From positions 868,001 to 932,000 of the forward strand of contig CAXXDH010000002.1 in NCBI GenBank assembly GCA_963677785.2: 64,000 bases of DNA, given 5' to 3'. Position numbers and translations under genes: made by a program. Position 1 is the stretch's first letter. Every line of letters starts with the position of its first letter. This DNA is from G963665495 sp963677785. Lineage in GTDB: Bacteria; Desulfobacterota; Desulfovibrionia; Desulfovibrionales; Desulfovibrionaceae. Below, piece after piece: positions 44,979-54,874 of the stretch. The notes under the pieces are model-generated. The model did no database searches. It saw nothing but the letters and a program-made list of their open reading frames with translations, and was not told where the DNA came from.

Positions 44979-45488
44979 ATGCGACGAGTGTCTGTTTTTT
45001 CAGCATGTCTTGTTGTTTTGGTAATGATACTCTCTTGCGGTTCTCTTTTGGCTTCAGGAGGCTATGACCAGCTCTACTGGATTGACGCAAAAGGGTACAT
45101 ATTGCATCAAACCGAAGCTCAGGGGGGTGAGATTACAAGTTTTATTCAATATAGACAGTATTCTCAAACAGGAGATAAAGTAAAACCTGGATATTTCAAG
45201 TGTATACGGAATGGTATGGAATTTCAGATTGCTGTCAAGGAAATCAAACAAATACGTTTAAAGAATTCCATGGACAATCTTAAGGTCATGCTTGGCAGTG
45301 ACAAATACAAGCAGTTGATTTTGATTTTACGCGATGGCCGTTCTTTCGACGTATCTGTCACAGCAAATATGGGGGAAAGCCTGGCGAATCATCCCTATAT
45401 CGAATTGAAGTATTATAATCCGGTCACAAAAAAATATGAATTCGGTGGATTTGCCGGGAACACAATTCGTGAAATAAATTTTGAATGA
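44979..45488 (+). CDS. Secreted hypothetical protein
   Basis: 169 residues. Signal peptide VFSACLVVLVMILSCGSLLASGG; LSCG is only a poor lipobox, so ordinary cleavage at LLA-SGG is also possible. The mature part is rich in strands, with a repeated pattern of short Lys/Ile-rich segments (KEIKQIRLKNSMDNLKVML, QLILILRDGRSFDVSVT). The start follows AAGGAGG. Not recognised. Confidence 0.7.
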   Translation: MRRVSVFSACLVVLVMILSCGSLLASGGYDQLYWIDAKGYILHQTEAQGGEITSFIQYRQYSQTGDKVKPGYFKCIRNGMEFQIAVKEIKQIRLKNSMDNLKVMLGSDKYKQLILILRDGRSFDVSVTANMGESLANHPYIELKYYNPVTKKYEFGGFAGNTIREINFE

Positions 45489-45490
45489 AT

Positions 45491-46027
45491 CTACCACATG
45501 CCGCCGGATGAGGTTTGGCTGCTTTGCAGCAATCCGGCTGCGAGGGACATTTCCATATATCGAGCTCCTTTCAAAGGATTGTGGCAATAAGCCGGGATGT
45601 CTCTGAAACCGAATTCCACATACAGCTTGTTGGCGGCAGCCATGCTTGTCAGCGTATCTAATCTGATATGTTTGTAGTGCAGTTCGCGTCCCTTGGCCAG
45701 GATCACACGTACCAATTCTTTGCCCAGGCCGGACTGTCGGAAGGCAGGACGTACGTAGAGTCGTTTCATTTCACAGACGCCGGGTTCCAGTTTTCTGAGT
45801 CCTACGCATCCCGCAGGCTCCCCGGCTACCAATCCCAACAACAGATAACCCGAGGGGGGAGCGTATTTGCCGGGCATCTGTTGCATTTCTTCTTGGAATC
45901 CCTGAAAATCTAGAGAAAGGTTCAATTCCGAGATATATTCAACGCATAGTTGCCTTACCGCCTGGACGTGCTCAGTATTTTCGGCATGCATTATCACGTA
46001 CGTACGCGATTGAGTATTGGTGTTCAT
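45491..46027 (-). CDS. GNAT-family N-acetyltransferase
   Basis: 178 residues. Acetyl-CoA site VRPAFRQSGLGKELVR (the Q/RxxGxG/A motif A) with flanking strands (GCVGLRKLEPGVCEMKRLYV) and the C-terminal DTLTSMAAANKLYVEFGF. Last gene of a four-gene minus-strand operon; starts 14 bases after asnB, with GGAG at good spacing. In this context it may acetylate an amino-sugar or amino acid rather than act on protein, but the target is a guess. Confidence 0.85.
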   Translation of the reverse strand: MNTNTQSRTYVIMHAENTEHVQAVRQLCVEYISELNLSLDFQGFQEEMQQMPGKYAPPSGYLLLGLVAGEPAGCVGLRKLEPGVCEMKRLYVRPAFRQSGLGKELVRVILAKGRELHYKHIRLDTLTSMAAANKLYVEFGFRDIPAYCHNPLKGARYMEMSLAAGLLQSSQTSSGGMW

Positions 46028-46041
46028 GTGCTTTCTCCGGA

Positions 46042-47907
46042 CTATTGCAGCCAACTCTTAAGAGTGCAAATGCTCCAGATAAGACGATGCAGATCCAAGC
46101 CCGAGGATTCCAGCCTGGCTAACGTTGTTCGCAGATTTTTATTGAAATAGGGAGCCGGCTGATCCAGTAATGTATTTTTCCACTCCAGCAGCTCCTTGTC
46201 CAGCAATGATCGAATAGGCGGCGTAAAGCCTTGTTTGATTGGATTGCCGGAAACGGCCTCTGTAAATTTTTTGAGTTTTGCACAGGCAAGATTCTTGAGG
46301 CACAGCTTGGTTTGTTTTCCGTGCAGCATCAACGAAGTCGCGGTCTCCAGGCTGAGATCCAAAATTTCGTTGTCCAGCAACGGCAGTCGGTTCTCCAGAC
46401 TGAACCGCATGCATTGCCGTTCCATTTTGGGGATGGTTCCTGAAAGCAGAAAAGTTTTCATGTCCAGCAGGCAAAGCTTCCGGATCGTATCACCAGGAAG
46501 AGCAGCCTCAAGCTTTGTCCAATCTTGCGGTGGACTACTGCAATTGTCCAACATCCGCAAAGCGTCCTGGTTCAGGATGCTGTCGACAAAGGAATCATGC
46601 AAGAAATTTTTGATGGCGAAATGAGCGTCACCTACTGGTCGTTTCCAGGCATAACCAAGTTGTTGCAATTGCAAAGTCAGGGGCATATAGCTCCGTGAAT
46701 CGCAAAAAAGTGAAGCCACTCTGCGTCCCAGGTCAAACAGTCCGGCTGGAAGAGCCCCAAACCGATTCATAAGAGCCGGGAGGCGATACGTAGGGTACCC
46801 GGCGAAAAGTTCATCTCCACCGTCTCCTCCCAGTACGACACGAAAATCTGCCGCCGTGGCCCTGGCCAGGCAATGAGCGGCCGGAGTCGAAGTATCTCCC
46901 ACAGGTTGCGCAGCGTGAGCGGCCAGGTCGGGGATGCAGTCCGCAAGTGTGGCACGATCCAATAGCACGCGGGTTACTTCAATGCCCAGAGCCTTGCCCA
47001 ACTCGGCTGCGTAGACGTATTCGTCATGGGATTCACTGTCCGTGAAACTGCCTGTGTACGCTTTGGCAATGCCGTTTTCTGCTGCTGCATACAAGGCCAG
47101 TATCGAAGAATCCACACCGCCGCTGAGAAATAAGGTAACAGGTACGTCGCTGAGCAGGTGGCGTTTCACCGCCCGCTGCAGTACGTAGTCCGCATGTTCC
47201 ATCCAAAGTATAGGCTCACTGAGGCGTCCCGTGGGATTTGGCGTCCAAAAGTGCTGCACGGAATCTTCTGTCGCTGAAAGCATTCGGACGGTCCCAGGCT
47301 CGAGCGTTTGCACCTGCTTGAAAAGAGTCCGCGGTTCAAACACGTACCCTAATGACAGGAATTGACGCAGACCTTGCAGGTCAAGTTCTTCACTTGCCAG
47401 GTGGGGACGCATGGCGGCAAGCTCCGAGCAGAAAAAAATACCTGAAGGATTGGGATAGATAAAAAGAGGTTTTTGACCACAACGATCCCGTCCCAGCAGC
47501 AGGCAGCGACGTTTGCGGTCAAAAAGTGCGAATGCGAACATGCCATTGAGTTTTTCAGCCAGATCCATTCCTTGTTCTTCATACAAATGGACAAGGACTT
47601 CAGTGTCTGTCCCGGTCGCAAACGTGTGTCCTTGGTCCGCAAGTTCTGTCCGTAGTTCTGGCGCGTTATATATTTCCCCGTTGTAGACAACCACAACGCT
47701 TTTATCTTCATTATAGATGGGTTGATTGCTTCTGGGAGAAACATCCTGGATGGATAAGCGGACGTTGCCCATGGTCAGTTCATTTTCAGTGAACATGCCC
47801 AGATGATCAGGTCCGCGATAGCGTATGGACTGCAGAACATCATGCAACGCATCCTGGTCTGCAGCTAGTTGTGTATGAAAATTGAAAAAACCGGCAATGC
47901 CGCACAT
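46042..47907 (-). CDS. asnB: Glutamine-hydrolysing asparagine synthetase-like amidotransferase
   Basis: 621 residues. Nucleophile Cys2 in MCGIAGFF; glutaminase loop with YNGEIYN and the synthetase ATP-loop FLSGGVDSS are intact. Could make asparagine, but AsnB homologues inside glycosyltransferase clusters often amidate uronic acids of O-antigens. It is coded between a polyprenol-phosphate-type GT2 (six bases upstream) and a GNAT gene, which favours the glycan role. C-terminal ~60 residues (FTPPIRSLLDKELLEWKNTL) are typical. Confidence 0.88.
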   Translation of the reverse strand: MCGIAGFFNFHTQLAADQDALHDVLQSIRYRGPDHLGMFTENELTMGNVRLSIQDVSPRSNQPIYNEDKSVVVVYNGEIYNAPELRTELADQGHTFATGTDTEVLVHLYEEQGMDLAEKLNGMFAFALFDRKRRCLLLGRDRCGQKPLFIYPNPSGIFFCSELAAMRPHLASEELDLQGLRQFLSLGYVFEPRTLFKQVQTLEPGTVRMLSATEDSVQHFWTPNPTGRLSEPILWMEHADYVLQRAVKRHLLSDVPVTLFLSGGVDSSILALYAAAENGIAKAYTGSFTDSESHDEYVYAAELGKALGIEVTRVLLDRATLADCIPDLAAHAAQPVGDTSTPAAHCLARATAADFRVVLGGDGGDELFAGYPTYRLPALMNRFGALPAGLFDLGRRVASLFCDSRSYMPLTLQLQQLGYAWKRPVGDAHFAIKNFLHDSFVDSILNQDALRMLDNCSSPPQDWTKLEAALPGDTIRKLCLLDMKTFLLSGTIPKMERQCMRFSLENRLPLLDNEILDLSLETATSLMLHGKQTKLCLKNLACAKLKKFTEAVSGNPIKQGFTPPIRSLLDKELLEWKNTLLDQPAPYFNKNLRTTLARLESSGLDLHRLIWSICTLKSWLQ

Positions 47908-47913
47908 GAAAGG

Positions 47914-48822
47914 TCACTCGTTGTCTTGATGCATGGCAAGACTGCCGGCATGCATGATTTGTTTGAGCAATACGGCCAATAGTCCGATGCCGAACATTAA
48001 AAAAGCAAGTAAAATAGAACCAATACCGACCAAATAGCCGATTCGCAGCCCCAGAAAGGCGGAAATGCAAAATCCCGGGATGGAGAGCAGAATTAATACC
48101 CCTGAAAAAACCACGAAAATTTTTAATGGGTTATAGTAAATCGTGGCTTCCACAAGAAACTGCAACGTACGTAGTGAATCTCGAAAGAGCCGTACTTTGG
48201 TCGCACCGATACGCTCGTGGTAATTGATAGGTACGTATTTGACAAAATGCGATGTCATCATAAGCGCAAGGGTCAAAGAGGTCGTAAAACTGAAGGTATC
48301 GCAAAGGCGGGGAAAAAACGGGAGAACTGTTTTTCGGGAAAACACTCGCAAGCCCGAGTTGATGTCTGGAATGACTCGGCCGGAAATGAATTCGACCATC
48401 CAGCGCAGCACACGGCGCAGACGTTTTTTCAAAAAAGACTCGTGATAATGCTTTCCTTGTCTTGCCCCCACGACCATATGAAATCCCCGTTCATATTCCC
48501 CTAAAAGTTCGGGAATAGCCTCAATAGGGTACGTACCGTCCGCATCACAAATTACGATGGTATCGTGGGACGCGGATCTGATACCGTTTTTCAGCGATGC
48601 TCCATAGCCGACATTGTGAGGGTGGGAGATAACCGTTGCGCCCGCATCTTTGGCTCGCGTTTCGGTCGCATCCCGTGACCCATCGTTAACCACTATAATT
48701 TCAGGGGGCTGCAGTCCATTATCTTTGAAGATTTTTTGTATGCCCGCAATGGTCTTTCCAACCATTTTTTCTTCATTGTAAGCAGGAATCACGATACTGA
48801 CAGACAAATTGTTTTTTACCAT
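47914..48822 (-). CDS. Polyprenol-phosphate glycosyltransferase (GT2, DPM/ArnC type)
   Basis: 302 residues. GT-A domain with VSIVIPAYNEEKMVGKTI, VVNDGSRDAT and DADGTYP (DxD), then two C-terminal membrane helices (FVVFSGVLILLSIPGFCIS; IGSILLAFLMFGIGLLAV). This topology is that of enzymes loading a sugar on undecaprenyl phosphate for later transfer by a GT-C partner. Its ATG overlaps the stop of the upstream GT-C-like gene (TAATG); asnB follows after six bases. Confidence 0.88.
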   Translation of the reverse strand: MVKNNLSVSIVIPAYNEEKMVGKTIAGIQKIFKDNGLQPPEIIVVNDGSRDATETRAKDAGATVISHPHNVGYGASLKNGIRSASHDTIVICDADGTYPIEAIPELLGEYERGFHMVVGARQGKHYHESFLKKRLRRVLRWMVEFISGRVIPDINSGLRVFSRKTVLPFFPRLCDTFSFTTSLTLALMMTSHFVKYVPINYHERIGATKVRLFRDSLRTLQFLVEATIYYNPLKIFVVFSGVLILLSIPGFCISAFLGLRIGYLVGIGSILLAFLMFGIGLLAVLLKQIMHAGSLAMHQDNE

Positions 48823-50141
48823 TAAGCGTGTCCTTTGGTGGTGCCATGATGTATGCGCCCGCAGCCAAGCACTTTTGCGACGCAAAGGATTATTAATAAC
48901 TGCATGCAGATTCCAGTATAAAACGTATAGCGTGGTATGGTGGGTTCAACGAGGGAGATAGCTACCAAGTTTGTAAGATGCAACAAGACAATCGTGAAAG
49001 CTAGAAGTGGAAATCCATTAGGTCTTCGGATCATACCGACACAGACAATTATACATAATGCAGCAAGCATATGAAGATCAAAAGTTCCATATTTTATATT
49101 TTGAACGAAGAAAATAAACCAATCAGTAAAATTGGCATGAATCAAAGTAAAAGACATCTTTCTGAATGTATTGTCCAGGGCAATAGCAGCTGCAAAGGTA
49201 CTGGTGTCCGGATGGGCGCTTGTGTATTGAGCCAGGCCCAGCGGGTAGAGAGACTGCCAGGATATTCTGTTGTAGGAATTGGTAAAATGCTCGACATGCC
49301 GCGAAACAGCTGGAGAAAAAAAAGACGTATGCGCTTTTTTTTCTTTCATTTTTCGGAACACCTGCTGAAACAATTCCCGTTCTTCCGTTGTTTCAAAAAG
49401 CGTTGCATCCGTCTCTTTGGCCAAATACAGGGGGGCAATGAGCATTTGTTGAAAAGTCGTCGGAGGCGATGCAAAAATTCCGTATGAAACGTAGTTGTTT
49501 GCTTTTATGATGGTATTGGAAACGAGAAGTGCGAAAAGGAACAGCACTAGCAATCCGGCTGCCTGTTTTTTTTGGGAGGCAATAAAAGCAAAGTAACCGA
49601 GACAGAACAAACTGGCCGGGATAAAAATCAAAAATTGCGAACGGCTGAGCAGCAATAATGTGAGTACGTATATATAGGCGGCAAATGCCTTGGTATTCAC
49701 ATCTGCAAGGCTCATGAGCAGCAAACGCAATGCCAGGAGAAAGAGCGGATAGGTGATTCCCTCACTCTGGATGGTATTGCCGAGTTTTCCCGTATGGACG
49801 GTAAAATAGGGTGAAAGTACGATCACGGTGATAAGGCAGAAAAGCCAGTAAGGGAGTTCAAAACGTTCTCGGAGAAAGGCACAGAGAAGATACGCAGCTA
49901 AGATCCCCGCGAGCTGTTGGAGTATGACCAGTACTGTTGCGTACGCGGATCCGGCAATTGTCATGGCTGTTTGCATTACGAACGGATAGCCTGGTTCTCT
50001 GAAAAAATGGCCTTCCAGATAACTGCCGGTATCCGCAGTAAAAATGGGCGTAATACCGGCGATGGCGGTCACAGCGCATATTGCAGCCACAAGAAAGAAA
50101 AAATCCCGGAATCCGGGTAGGTTTGATAAATACGTATTCAT
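48822..50141 (-). CDS. Multi-pass membrane protein, GT-C-like
   Basis: 439 residues with about ten hydrophobic helices and a large loop after the eighth (ETTEERELFQQVFRKMKEKK). An acidic pair near the first periplasmic loop (FTADTGSYLEGHFFREPGYP) fits the metal-binding Asp/Glu of GT-C mannosyl/arabinosyl transferases using lipid-linked donors. I cannot name a subfamily. Overlaps the GT2 by a TAATG, so the two are probably a donor-making and donor-using pair. Confidence 0.75.
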   Translation of the reverse strand: MNTYLSNLPGFRDFFFLVAAICAVTAIAGITPIFTADTGSYLEGHFFREPGYPFVMQTAMTIAGSAYATVLVILQQLAGILAAYLLCAFLRERFELPYWLFCLITVIVLSPYFTVHTGKLGNTIQSEGITYPLFLLALRLLLMSLADVNTKAFAAYIYVLTLLLLSRSQFLIFIPASLFCLGYFAFIASQKKQAAGLLVLFLFALLVSNTIIKANNYVSYGIFASPPTTFQQMLIAPLYLAKETDATLFETTEERELFQQVFRKMKEKKAHTSFFSPAVSRHVEHFTNSYNRISWQSLYPLGLAQYTSAHPDTSTFAAAIALDNTFRKMSFTLIHANFTDWFIFFVQNIKYGTFDLHMLAALCIIVCVGMIRRPNGFPLLAFTIVLLHLTNLVAISLVEPTIPRYTFYTGICMQLLIILCVAKVLGCGRIHHGTTKGHA

Positions 50142-50295
50142 TGGTATTGGCGGATATCGTTCATGCTGGCAAACATCCGGATCCTACACGGAAAAGAAAT
50201 AAAAATGAAGGACCTGTTGGACTGCAGGAACAAAAGTATATGGGGCATCATCCTAAACTGCCGGTTGGAAGAAGTGTTTTTCCTTCTCCCTGTTA

Positions 50296-51507
50296 TCATA
50301 CCGAATCCGGTCTCGTTGCTTCAGTTGCAGGGCTGTCGCCCAGCAGGCCGCTCCACAAGGCGAGAACTAGAAGAATGGCGATAAAAGCGCAGGATCCGCC
50401 GGCCAGGAACACGGATGCGTAGCCTGCCGCTCCAGCCAGCATTCCCGCCAGAGGGTTGGTGACCAGATAGGAAAAATCCAGAAACGCTGAGAAGCAGCCC
50501 ATGGCGGTTCCATGCATCTGGGCCGGCACCCGTTTGATAACCTCCACGCCCAGAGAAGGAAACACCAGCGAACAGCCGGCGCCTGTCAGGGCGCACCCCA
50601 GCCAGGCAAGCTCTCCGGTTGTTGCGGTCCACAGAACAACTTGGCCGCTTATCTCAATCAGCAAAGAAACCATGGCAACTTTCATCCCGCCAAGTTTGTC
50701 CGGCAAATTTCCGAAAAACGCACGGACCAAAACATAGGCACTGCCGAAAAAACTCATGGCTATGCCGGCGTGAGCCCAGTTGTTGTCGCGAAAATAAAGG
50801 GAAATGAAGGTACCGATTACGGCAAAACCAACGTTGTGCAGCGCCATGGCCGTACCGTATTTCCAGACCATGCCCAAAACGCGGTAGAAAGGAAGGCGCT
50901 TTCCGGGGCGCGGAGGAACCTTTTCAACCGCAGCATCCAGCACAAATGCCAACAACGGGCACAGGATGGTTAAAATACCCACGGTAATGAATCCCCACTT
51001 CTCGTAGAAAACCAGACCAAGCGGAGCTCCGATGGCCAATGCGGAAAAAATGGCCATTCCGTTCCAGGCCATGACGCGGCCGGATTTCTGCGGCCCCAAC
51101 AGGGCGATTCCCCAGGCCAGAGTCCCGGTCAGAAGCTGGCTTTCGCCAAATCCCATGATCAGGCGTGACAGGATTAAAAGCGAAAATTGCGCTGCGACAG
51201 ATGCCGGAAGCACCACCGGAGCCAGATAAAACACCCCGGCTATCGAACAGGAGAGCATCCCTTGCATTACGGATCGCTTGGCCCCGCGTTCATCAGCAAT
51301 TCTTCCCGCGTATCCGCGCGTCAGAATCGTTGCCAGAAATTGGATTCCTATGACGACTCCAACCATGGTGTCGCTCAGTCCAAGTTCATGGCGTACGTAT
51401 AATGGAATGACCGGAAGCGGAATGCCGATGGCAAGGAACAAAGTGAACATGGCCCCCGCCAAGCGGGAAAGCCGTTTCGTGTCTTCGGATAGTGAAAATG
51501 CTGGCAT
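50296..51507 (-). CDS. MFS transporter
   Basis: About 403 residues, 12 helices. MFS motif A in GYAGRIADERGAKRS and a second-half copy GNLPDKLGGMKV. The N-terminus FTLFLAIGIPLPVIPLYV resembles arabinose-efflux/YfcJ-type exporters. The start is uncertain: ATG 51507 has a weak site; ATG 51543 has GGAAG directly adjoining. Substrate unknown; no regulator is coded alongside. Confidence 0.82.
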   Translation of the reverse strand: MPAFSLSEDTKRLSRLAGAMFTLFLAIGIPLPVIPLYVRHELGLSDTMVGVVIGIQFLATILTRGYAGRIADERGAKRSVMQGMLSCSIAGVFYLAPVVLPASVAAQFSLLILSRLIMGFGESQLLTGTLAWGIALLGPQKSGRVMAWNGMAIFSALAIGAPLGLVFYEKWGFITVGILTILCPLLAFVLDAAVEKVPPRPGKRLPFYRVLGMVWKYGTAMALHNVGFAVIGTFISLYFRDNNWAHAGIAMSFFGSAYVLVRAFFGNLPDKLGGMKVAMVSLLIEISGQVVLWTATTGELAWLGCALTGAGCSLVFPSLGVEVIKRVPAQMHGTAMGCFSAFLDFSYLVTNPLAGMLAGAAGYASVFLAGGSCAFIAILLVLALWSGLLGDSPATEATRPDSV

Positions 51508-51626
51508 GAGATAGGTCCGGTATGATTTGAAGTAGGTGAGCATCTTCCAAAAAAATCAGATAGTCAAGGTGCTGCAAATCAGGGCGGCAAGTTTGACGTC
51601 TGGAGGAGGAGCGTAGGATAGGGGAG

Positions 51627-53918
51627 CTATTTTTTGTTTATGAAGTCTTCAATTGTTTTAATAAGTTCGCTCATCACCACCGGCTTTGCAATATAGCTGT
51701 TCAGGCCGGAAGCAAGAAAGGCTTCCTTGTCGCCATCCATGGCATAGGCCGTTAGAGCGATAATAGGCACATTGGAGCGGGGGCCGATATGTTTCACCGC
51801 CCTGATGCGGCGGGTGACTTCCACTCCATTCATCAGAGGCATTTGGATGTCCATCAGCACGCAATCGAAATCTTCTTTTTCCATGGCCCGCAAGGCGTCG
51901 GAGCCATTGCTTACGCAGCAAACCGAAAGCCCCTTTTTTTCCAGAAAACTTTTCACGGCAATGCGGTTGATCGAATCATCCTCCGCCAGGAGGATCCGTC
52001 CCCGCAATGGCTGGGAGGGCGGACCAGCAACATTTTCTGCCGCACGGATATGTGATACCGGGCTGAAATCCAGTATGCAATTGAAGGTGGTTCCTGTTCC
52101 GACCTTACTTTCTACCACGATTTCACCATGCAACAAATCCACAAGTCGTTTGACCAGTTGCAGGCCAAGGCCGATGCCTTCAACCTGGCTGGTGTACGCG
52201 GTTTCGATCTGGGTAAAGGGATCGAAAATCGAATCGACCTTATGTTCGGGAATACCGATACCCGTATCTGAAACGACAAATAAGATCCTGATATTTTGAG
52301 GTGTTGATGACTCTCTGCAAAAAGCTTCCAGACGGACGTGTCCCTTGTCCGTGAATTTGACGGCATTGCCGACGAGGTTTCGCAGAAGTTGCAGCACACG
52401 AAGCTGGTCGCCGATTACACGTTCCGGAAGGTCTGGATCGGCATAGGTCTGAAAGTCTATTCCCTTGCGTTGCGCAACATCCAGGAAGGTATTTTGCAGC
52501 TCCTGCAGCGTATCATGAAGAGAAAAGCTTTTTTCATCAAGACTGATTTCCCCGGATTCAACCCGTGTCAAGTCCATGATGTCGCTTAGTAAACGTGTCA
52601 GGTTCTGCCCGGCGGAAAGCGCCACCTGAATGAAATTGAGCTGCTCCTCAGTCGGGTTGGTCGCCTCCAGAACCTGGAGCATCCCCAGGATGCCTTGCAT
52701 CGGTGTCCTGACTTCGTGGCTCATATTCGCCAGAAAGTCTGTTTTGGCCCTGTTCGCCTGTTCGGCAATTTCTTTGGCCTGCAGCAGTTCCTGCTCGGCC
52801 CGCTGGCGTTCCGTGATGTCGACGCCCAGACAAAGAATCTCGACATCCTGTTGCAAGTTGGTGTCGCTGGACAGGTTGTACCAGGAGATCATCAGTTCTT
52901 CGCCTCTGCGCGTCACAATCCGGCTGTAATAGGAGGGAACCTGGTGCCTGCTTCTTTCGGAAAGGGATTTGTCAAAAGCGCCGCGAATGATTTTTTTATC
53001 CGAGGGCGCGACAAAAAAGTCGAACCAGTTTTTCCCCAGCACTTCCTCGCGTGTCCATCCTGTCAGGGCCAGAAAAAAATCATTGGCGAAAATGAGATTG
53101 CCTTTTCGGTCCAGGGTGATGGTAATCAGCGGTATGGCCTGCATGATATGGAAGAATCTTCGTTTGGCCCGCTGCAGAGCATCCTCGGAGGATTTCAGCC
53201 AGACCATGTCCGCTACCGCTGCAAAAAGTCCCTGGGAGCTTCCTGGAGTCTCTACGGCGAACCTGCTCCAGATCGCATCGAATTCCAGTCCGTTTTTCCT
53301 GCGCATCCGTGTTTCGATCTGAGAAACCTCTTGTCCGGGGCTAACCGTACCCGGAAGATCAATGACGTGAAGATAGGCCGCGTCGTCTGTGAAGAGTGTC
53401 ATCGGATGCTGCTGCTGCAGTTCCTCAGGAGAATAACCCAACATGCTGGCAAAGCGTTTGTTGCACCACTGCATAGTGTCTGCAACCAAATAGACGATTC
53501 CTATGGGCGCTGTTTCCAGAATGGACAACACCGTCTCCTTGTGTTGACCTGGAATGCCGGGTTCCATACATCCTGCTTTTCGAAGCGTAAGCAAGCACAA
53601 GGGAGTATCGTCACAGGAAAATAGCTTGCATGTGCAGCTGACAGGCATTGGTTGTTTGTTCTTGCATGCCAATAGGGCAAGGAATTCGCTGGACTCGTTC
53701 TGAAAAAGTCCTTCAAGCAGCTGGGGCTGGTTGACGAGTACGGATTCCAGCGAAAGAACGGTGGTTTCTTCACTGCCGATATTTGAAAGCGAATGAAAGG
53801 CCTGGTTGGCTGCCAGAATGCGCAAACCGGCATCCACCACCAGCATGGGGTCCGGAGTGATTGCGAAAATCGATTGGAGAAGTGTCTCAAACGGTGGTTC
53901 GCAAGATTTATCTCCCAA
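51627..53918 (-). CDS. Hybrid sensor histidine kinase (PAS-PAS-PAS-HisKA-HATPase-REC)
   Basis: About 763 residues. PAS segments: one near the N-terminus (TPDPMLVVDAGLRILAANQ), one ~125-240 (APIGIVYLVADTMQWCNKRF), one ~250-370 (GNLIFANDFFLALTGWTREEV). Phosphoacceptor His in LANMSHEVRTPM; HATPase N box, DTGIGIPEHKVD and GIGLGLQLVKRL; C-terminal receiver with Asp in MDIQMPLMNG and Lys in YIAKPV. No membrane helices, so a cytoplasmic sensor. The first codon is unclear: TTG 53918 follows AAGGAAGG; the frame is open to 54029. No output regulator is adjacent. Confidence 0.88.
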   Translation of the reverse strand: MGDKSCEPPFETLLQSIFAITPDPMLVVDAGLRILAANQAFHSLSNIGSEETTVLSLESVLVNQPQLLEGLFQNESSEFLALLACKNKQPMPVSCTCKLFSCDDTPLCLLTLRKAGCMEPGIPGQHKETVLSILETAPIGIVYLVADTMQWCNKRFASMLGYSPEELQQQHPMTLFTDDAAYLHVIDLPGTVSPGQEVSQIETRMRRKNGLEFDAIWSRFAVETPGSSQGLFAAVADMVWLKSSEDALQRAKRRFFHIMQAIPLITITLDRKGNLIFANDFFLALTGWTREEVLGKNWFDFFVAPSDKKIIRGAFDKSLSERSRHQVPSYYSRIVTRRGEELMISWYNLSSDTNLQQDVEILCLGVDITERQRAEQELLQAKEIAEQANRAKTDFLANMSHEVRTPMQGILGMLQVLEATNPTEEQLNFIQVALSAGQNLTRLLSDIMDLTRVESGEISLDEKSFSLHDTLQELQNTFLDVAQRKGIDFQTYADPDLPERVIGDQLRVLQLLRNLVGNAVKFTDKGHVRLEAFCRESSTPQNIRILFVVSDTGIGIPEHKVDSIFDPFTQIETAYTSQVEGIGLGLQLVKRLVDLLHGEIVVESKVGTGTTFNCILDFSPVSHIRAAENVAGPPSQPLRGRILLAEDDSINRIAVKSFLEKKGLSVCCVSNGSDALRAMEKEDFDCVLMDIQMPLMNGVEVTRRIRAVKHIGPRSNVPIIALTAYAMDGDKEAFLASGLNSYIAKPVVMSELIKTIEDFINKK

Positions 53919-54197
53919 GATATTAAGACCTTCCTTTTTGGATACGGTACAGTGCCACGCCTTTCCGGCGTATTGGGAGGATCCGGTTGCGCAGATGCTG
54001 TCCCGAATGTTTCTGCTTCTTCCCCCCAAGTGTTGTTATTCCCTACCATAAAGCTTTTTGCTAGCCCAGCATCAAGTACGGTTCTTAAAAAAAATGAAGA
54101 GACCCCTGTGATGAAACAAGGAACCGGAAAAATACTTGCCTTTTTTCAGGACAATTACTATAAAACTATTTTCCACAACGGCCTTTTTTCTCAATGC

Positions 54198-54293
54198 GGA
54201 GAGGTAGCGAAGCCCGGCCGTAACGCGCTCGACTCGAAATCGAGTTAGGGGTTAACAGCTCCTACGTGGGTTCGAATCCCACCCTCTCCGCCA
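54198..54293 (+). tRNA. tRNA-Ser, anticodon CGA
   Basis: Acceptor stem GGAGAGG (54198-54204) pairs with CCTCTCC; CCA is encoded at 54291-54293. Anticodon stem CTCGA...TCGAG with anticodon CGA at 54235-54237; long variable arm as in class II tRNAs; T-arm GGGTTCGAATCCC. Reads UCG. Serves as the attachment site of a lost island (next feature). Confidence 0.95.
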
Positions 54294-54487
54294 TTTCAAA
54301 ATCCCCACAAGTCTCTGTAAGTCCAAAAATACAATAAAATCAGTAAGAAAGGCAAGGGTTACTGTCCCTGTTGGTTCATGTTCGTACTTTGACATCCTGA
54401 ATAAACAAGTATAACTCGCGGAAGAGGAAAAAGAGATATGTATAACTTTTCCTGTCCGCTCCATTCCTGACTCAGGAGGTTATGCAC

Positions 54488-54784
54488 ATGGCCCTTACTG
54501 ACCTGCAGGTAAAAAACGCCAAGCCCCAAGATAAAGTGTGTCGTCTTAAAGACGACCGTGGGCTTTATCTGGAAATTCCCACCAAAGGTAGCAAGCGCTG
54601 GCGACTGCGATTCAGATTTCAGGGAAAACCCGGCATTCTCTCCCCCGGAACCTATCCGGAAGTTTCTTTGCGGGATGCCCGCGACAAGTGCGAAGAAACG
54701 CGGCGTCAAATCGCCAATGGCCTGAACCCCTCCGAAGTCCGCAAGAACAAGAAAGTGGATGTCACGCCTTCCCACTCCATATGA
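54488..54784 (+). pseudogene. Truncated tyrosine integrase (N-terminal DUF4102 part)
   Basis: 98 residues; MALTDLQVKNAKPQDKVCRL and GGLYLEI-like DRGLYLEIPTKGSKRW are the N-terminus of P4-type integrases, which are normally ~400 residues. The catalytic C-terminal domain is absent, replaced by a short tail ending at 54784. AGGAGG precedes the start. It lies 194 bases after tRNA-Ser, facing away, the standard position of an integrase inserted at a tRNA 3' end. Confidence 0.85.
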
Positions 54785-54821
54785 TGTTTCTGCCCGATGT
54801 GTCACAACATAAAACGGGAAA

Positions 54822-54857
54822 AAAAAAGGGAAAAGCCGGCAGCGGCTTTCCCTTTAT
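54822..54857 (-). terminator. Intrinsic terminator of pepA
   Basis: Minus strand: AAAGGGAAAGCC pairs with GGCTTTTCCCTTT around a short loop, leading into T8. The T run is on the side away from pepA. Confidence 0.85.
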
Positions 54858-54874
54858 ATGAATCGATTCAACTC

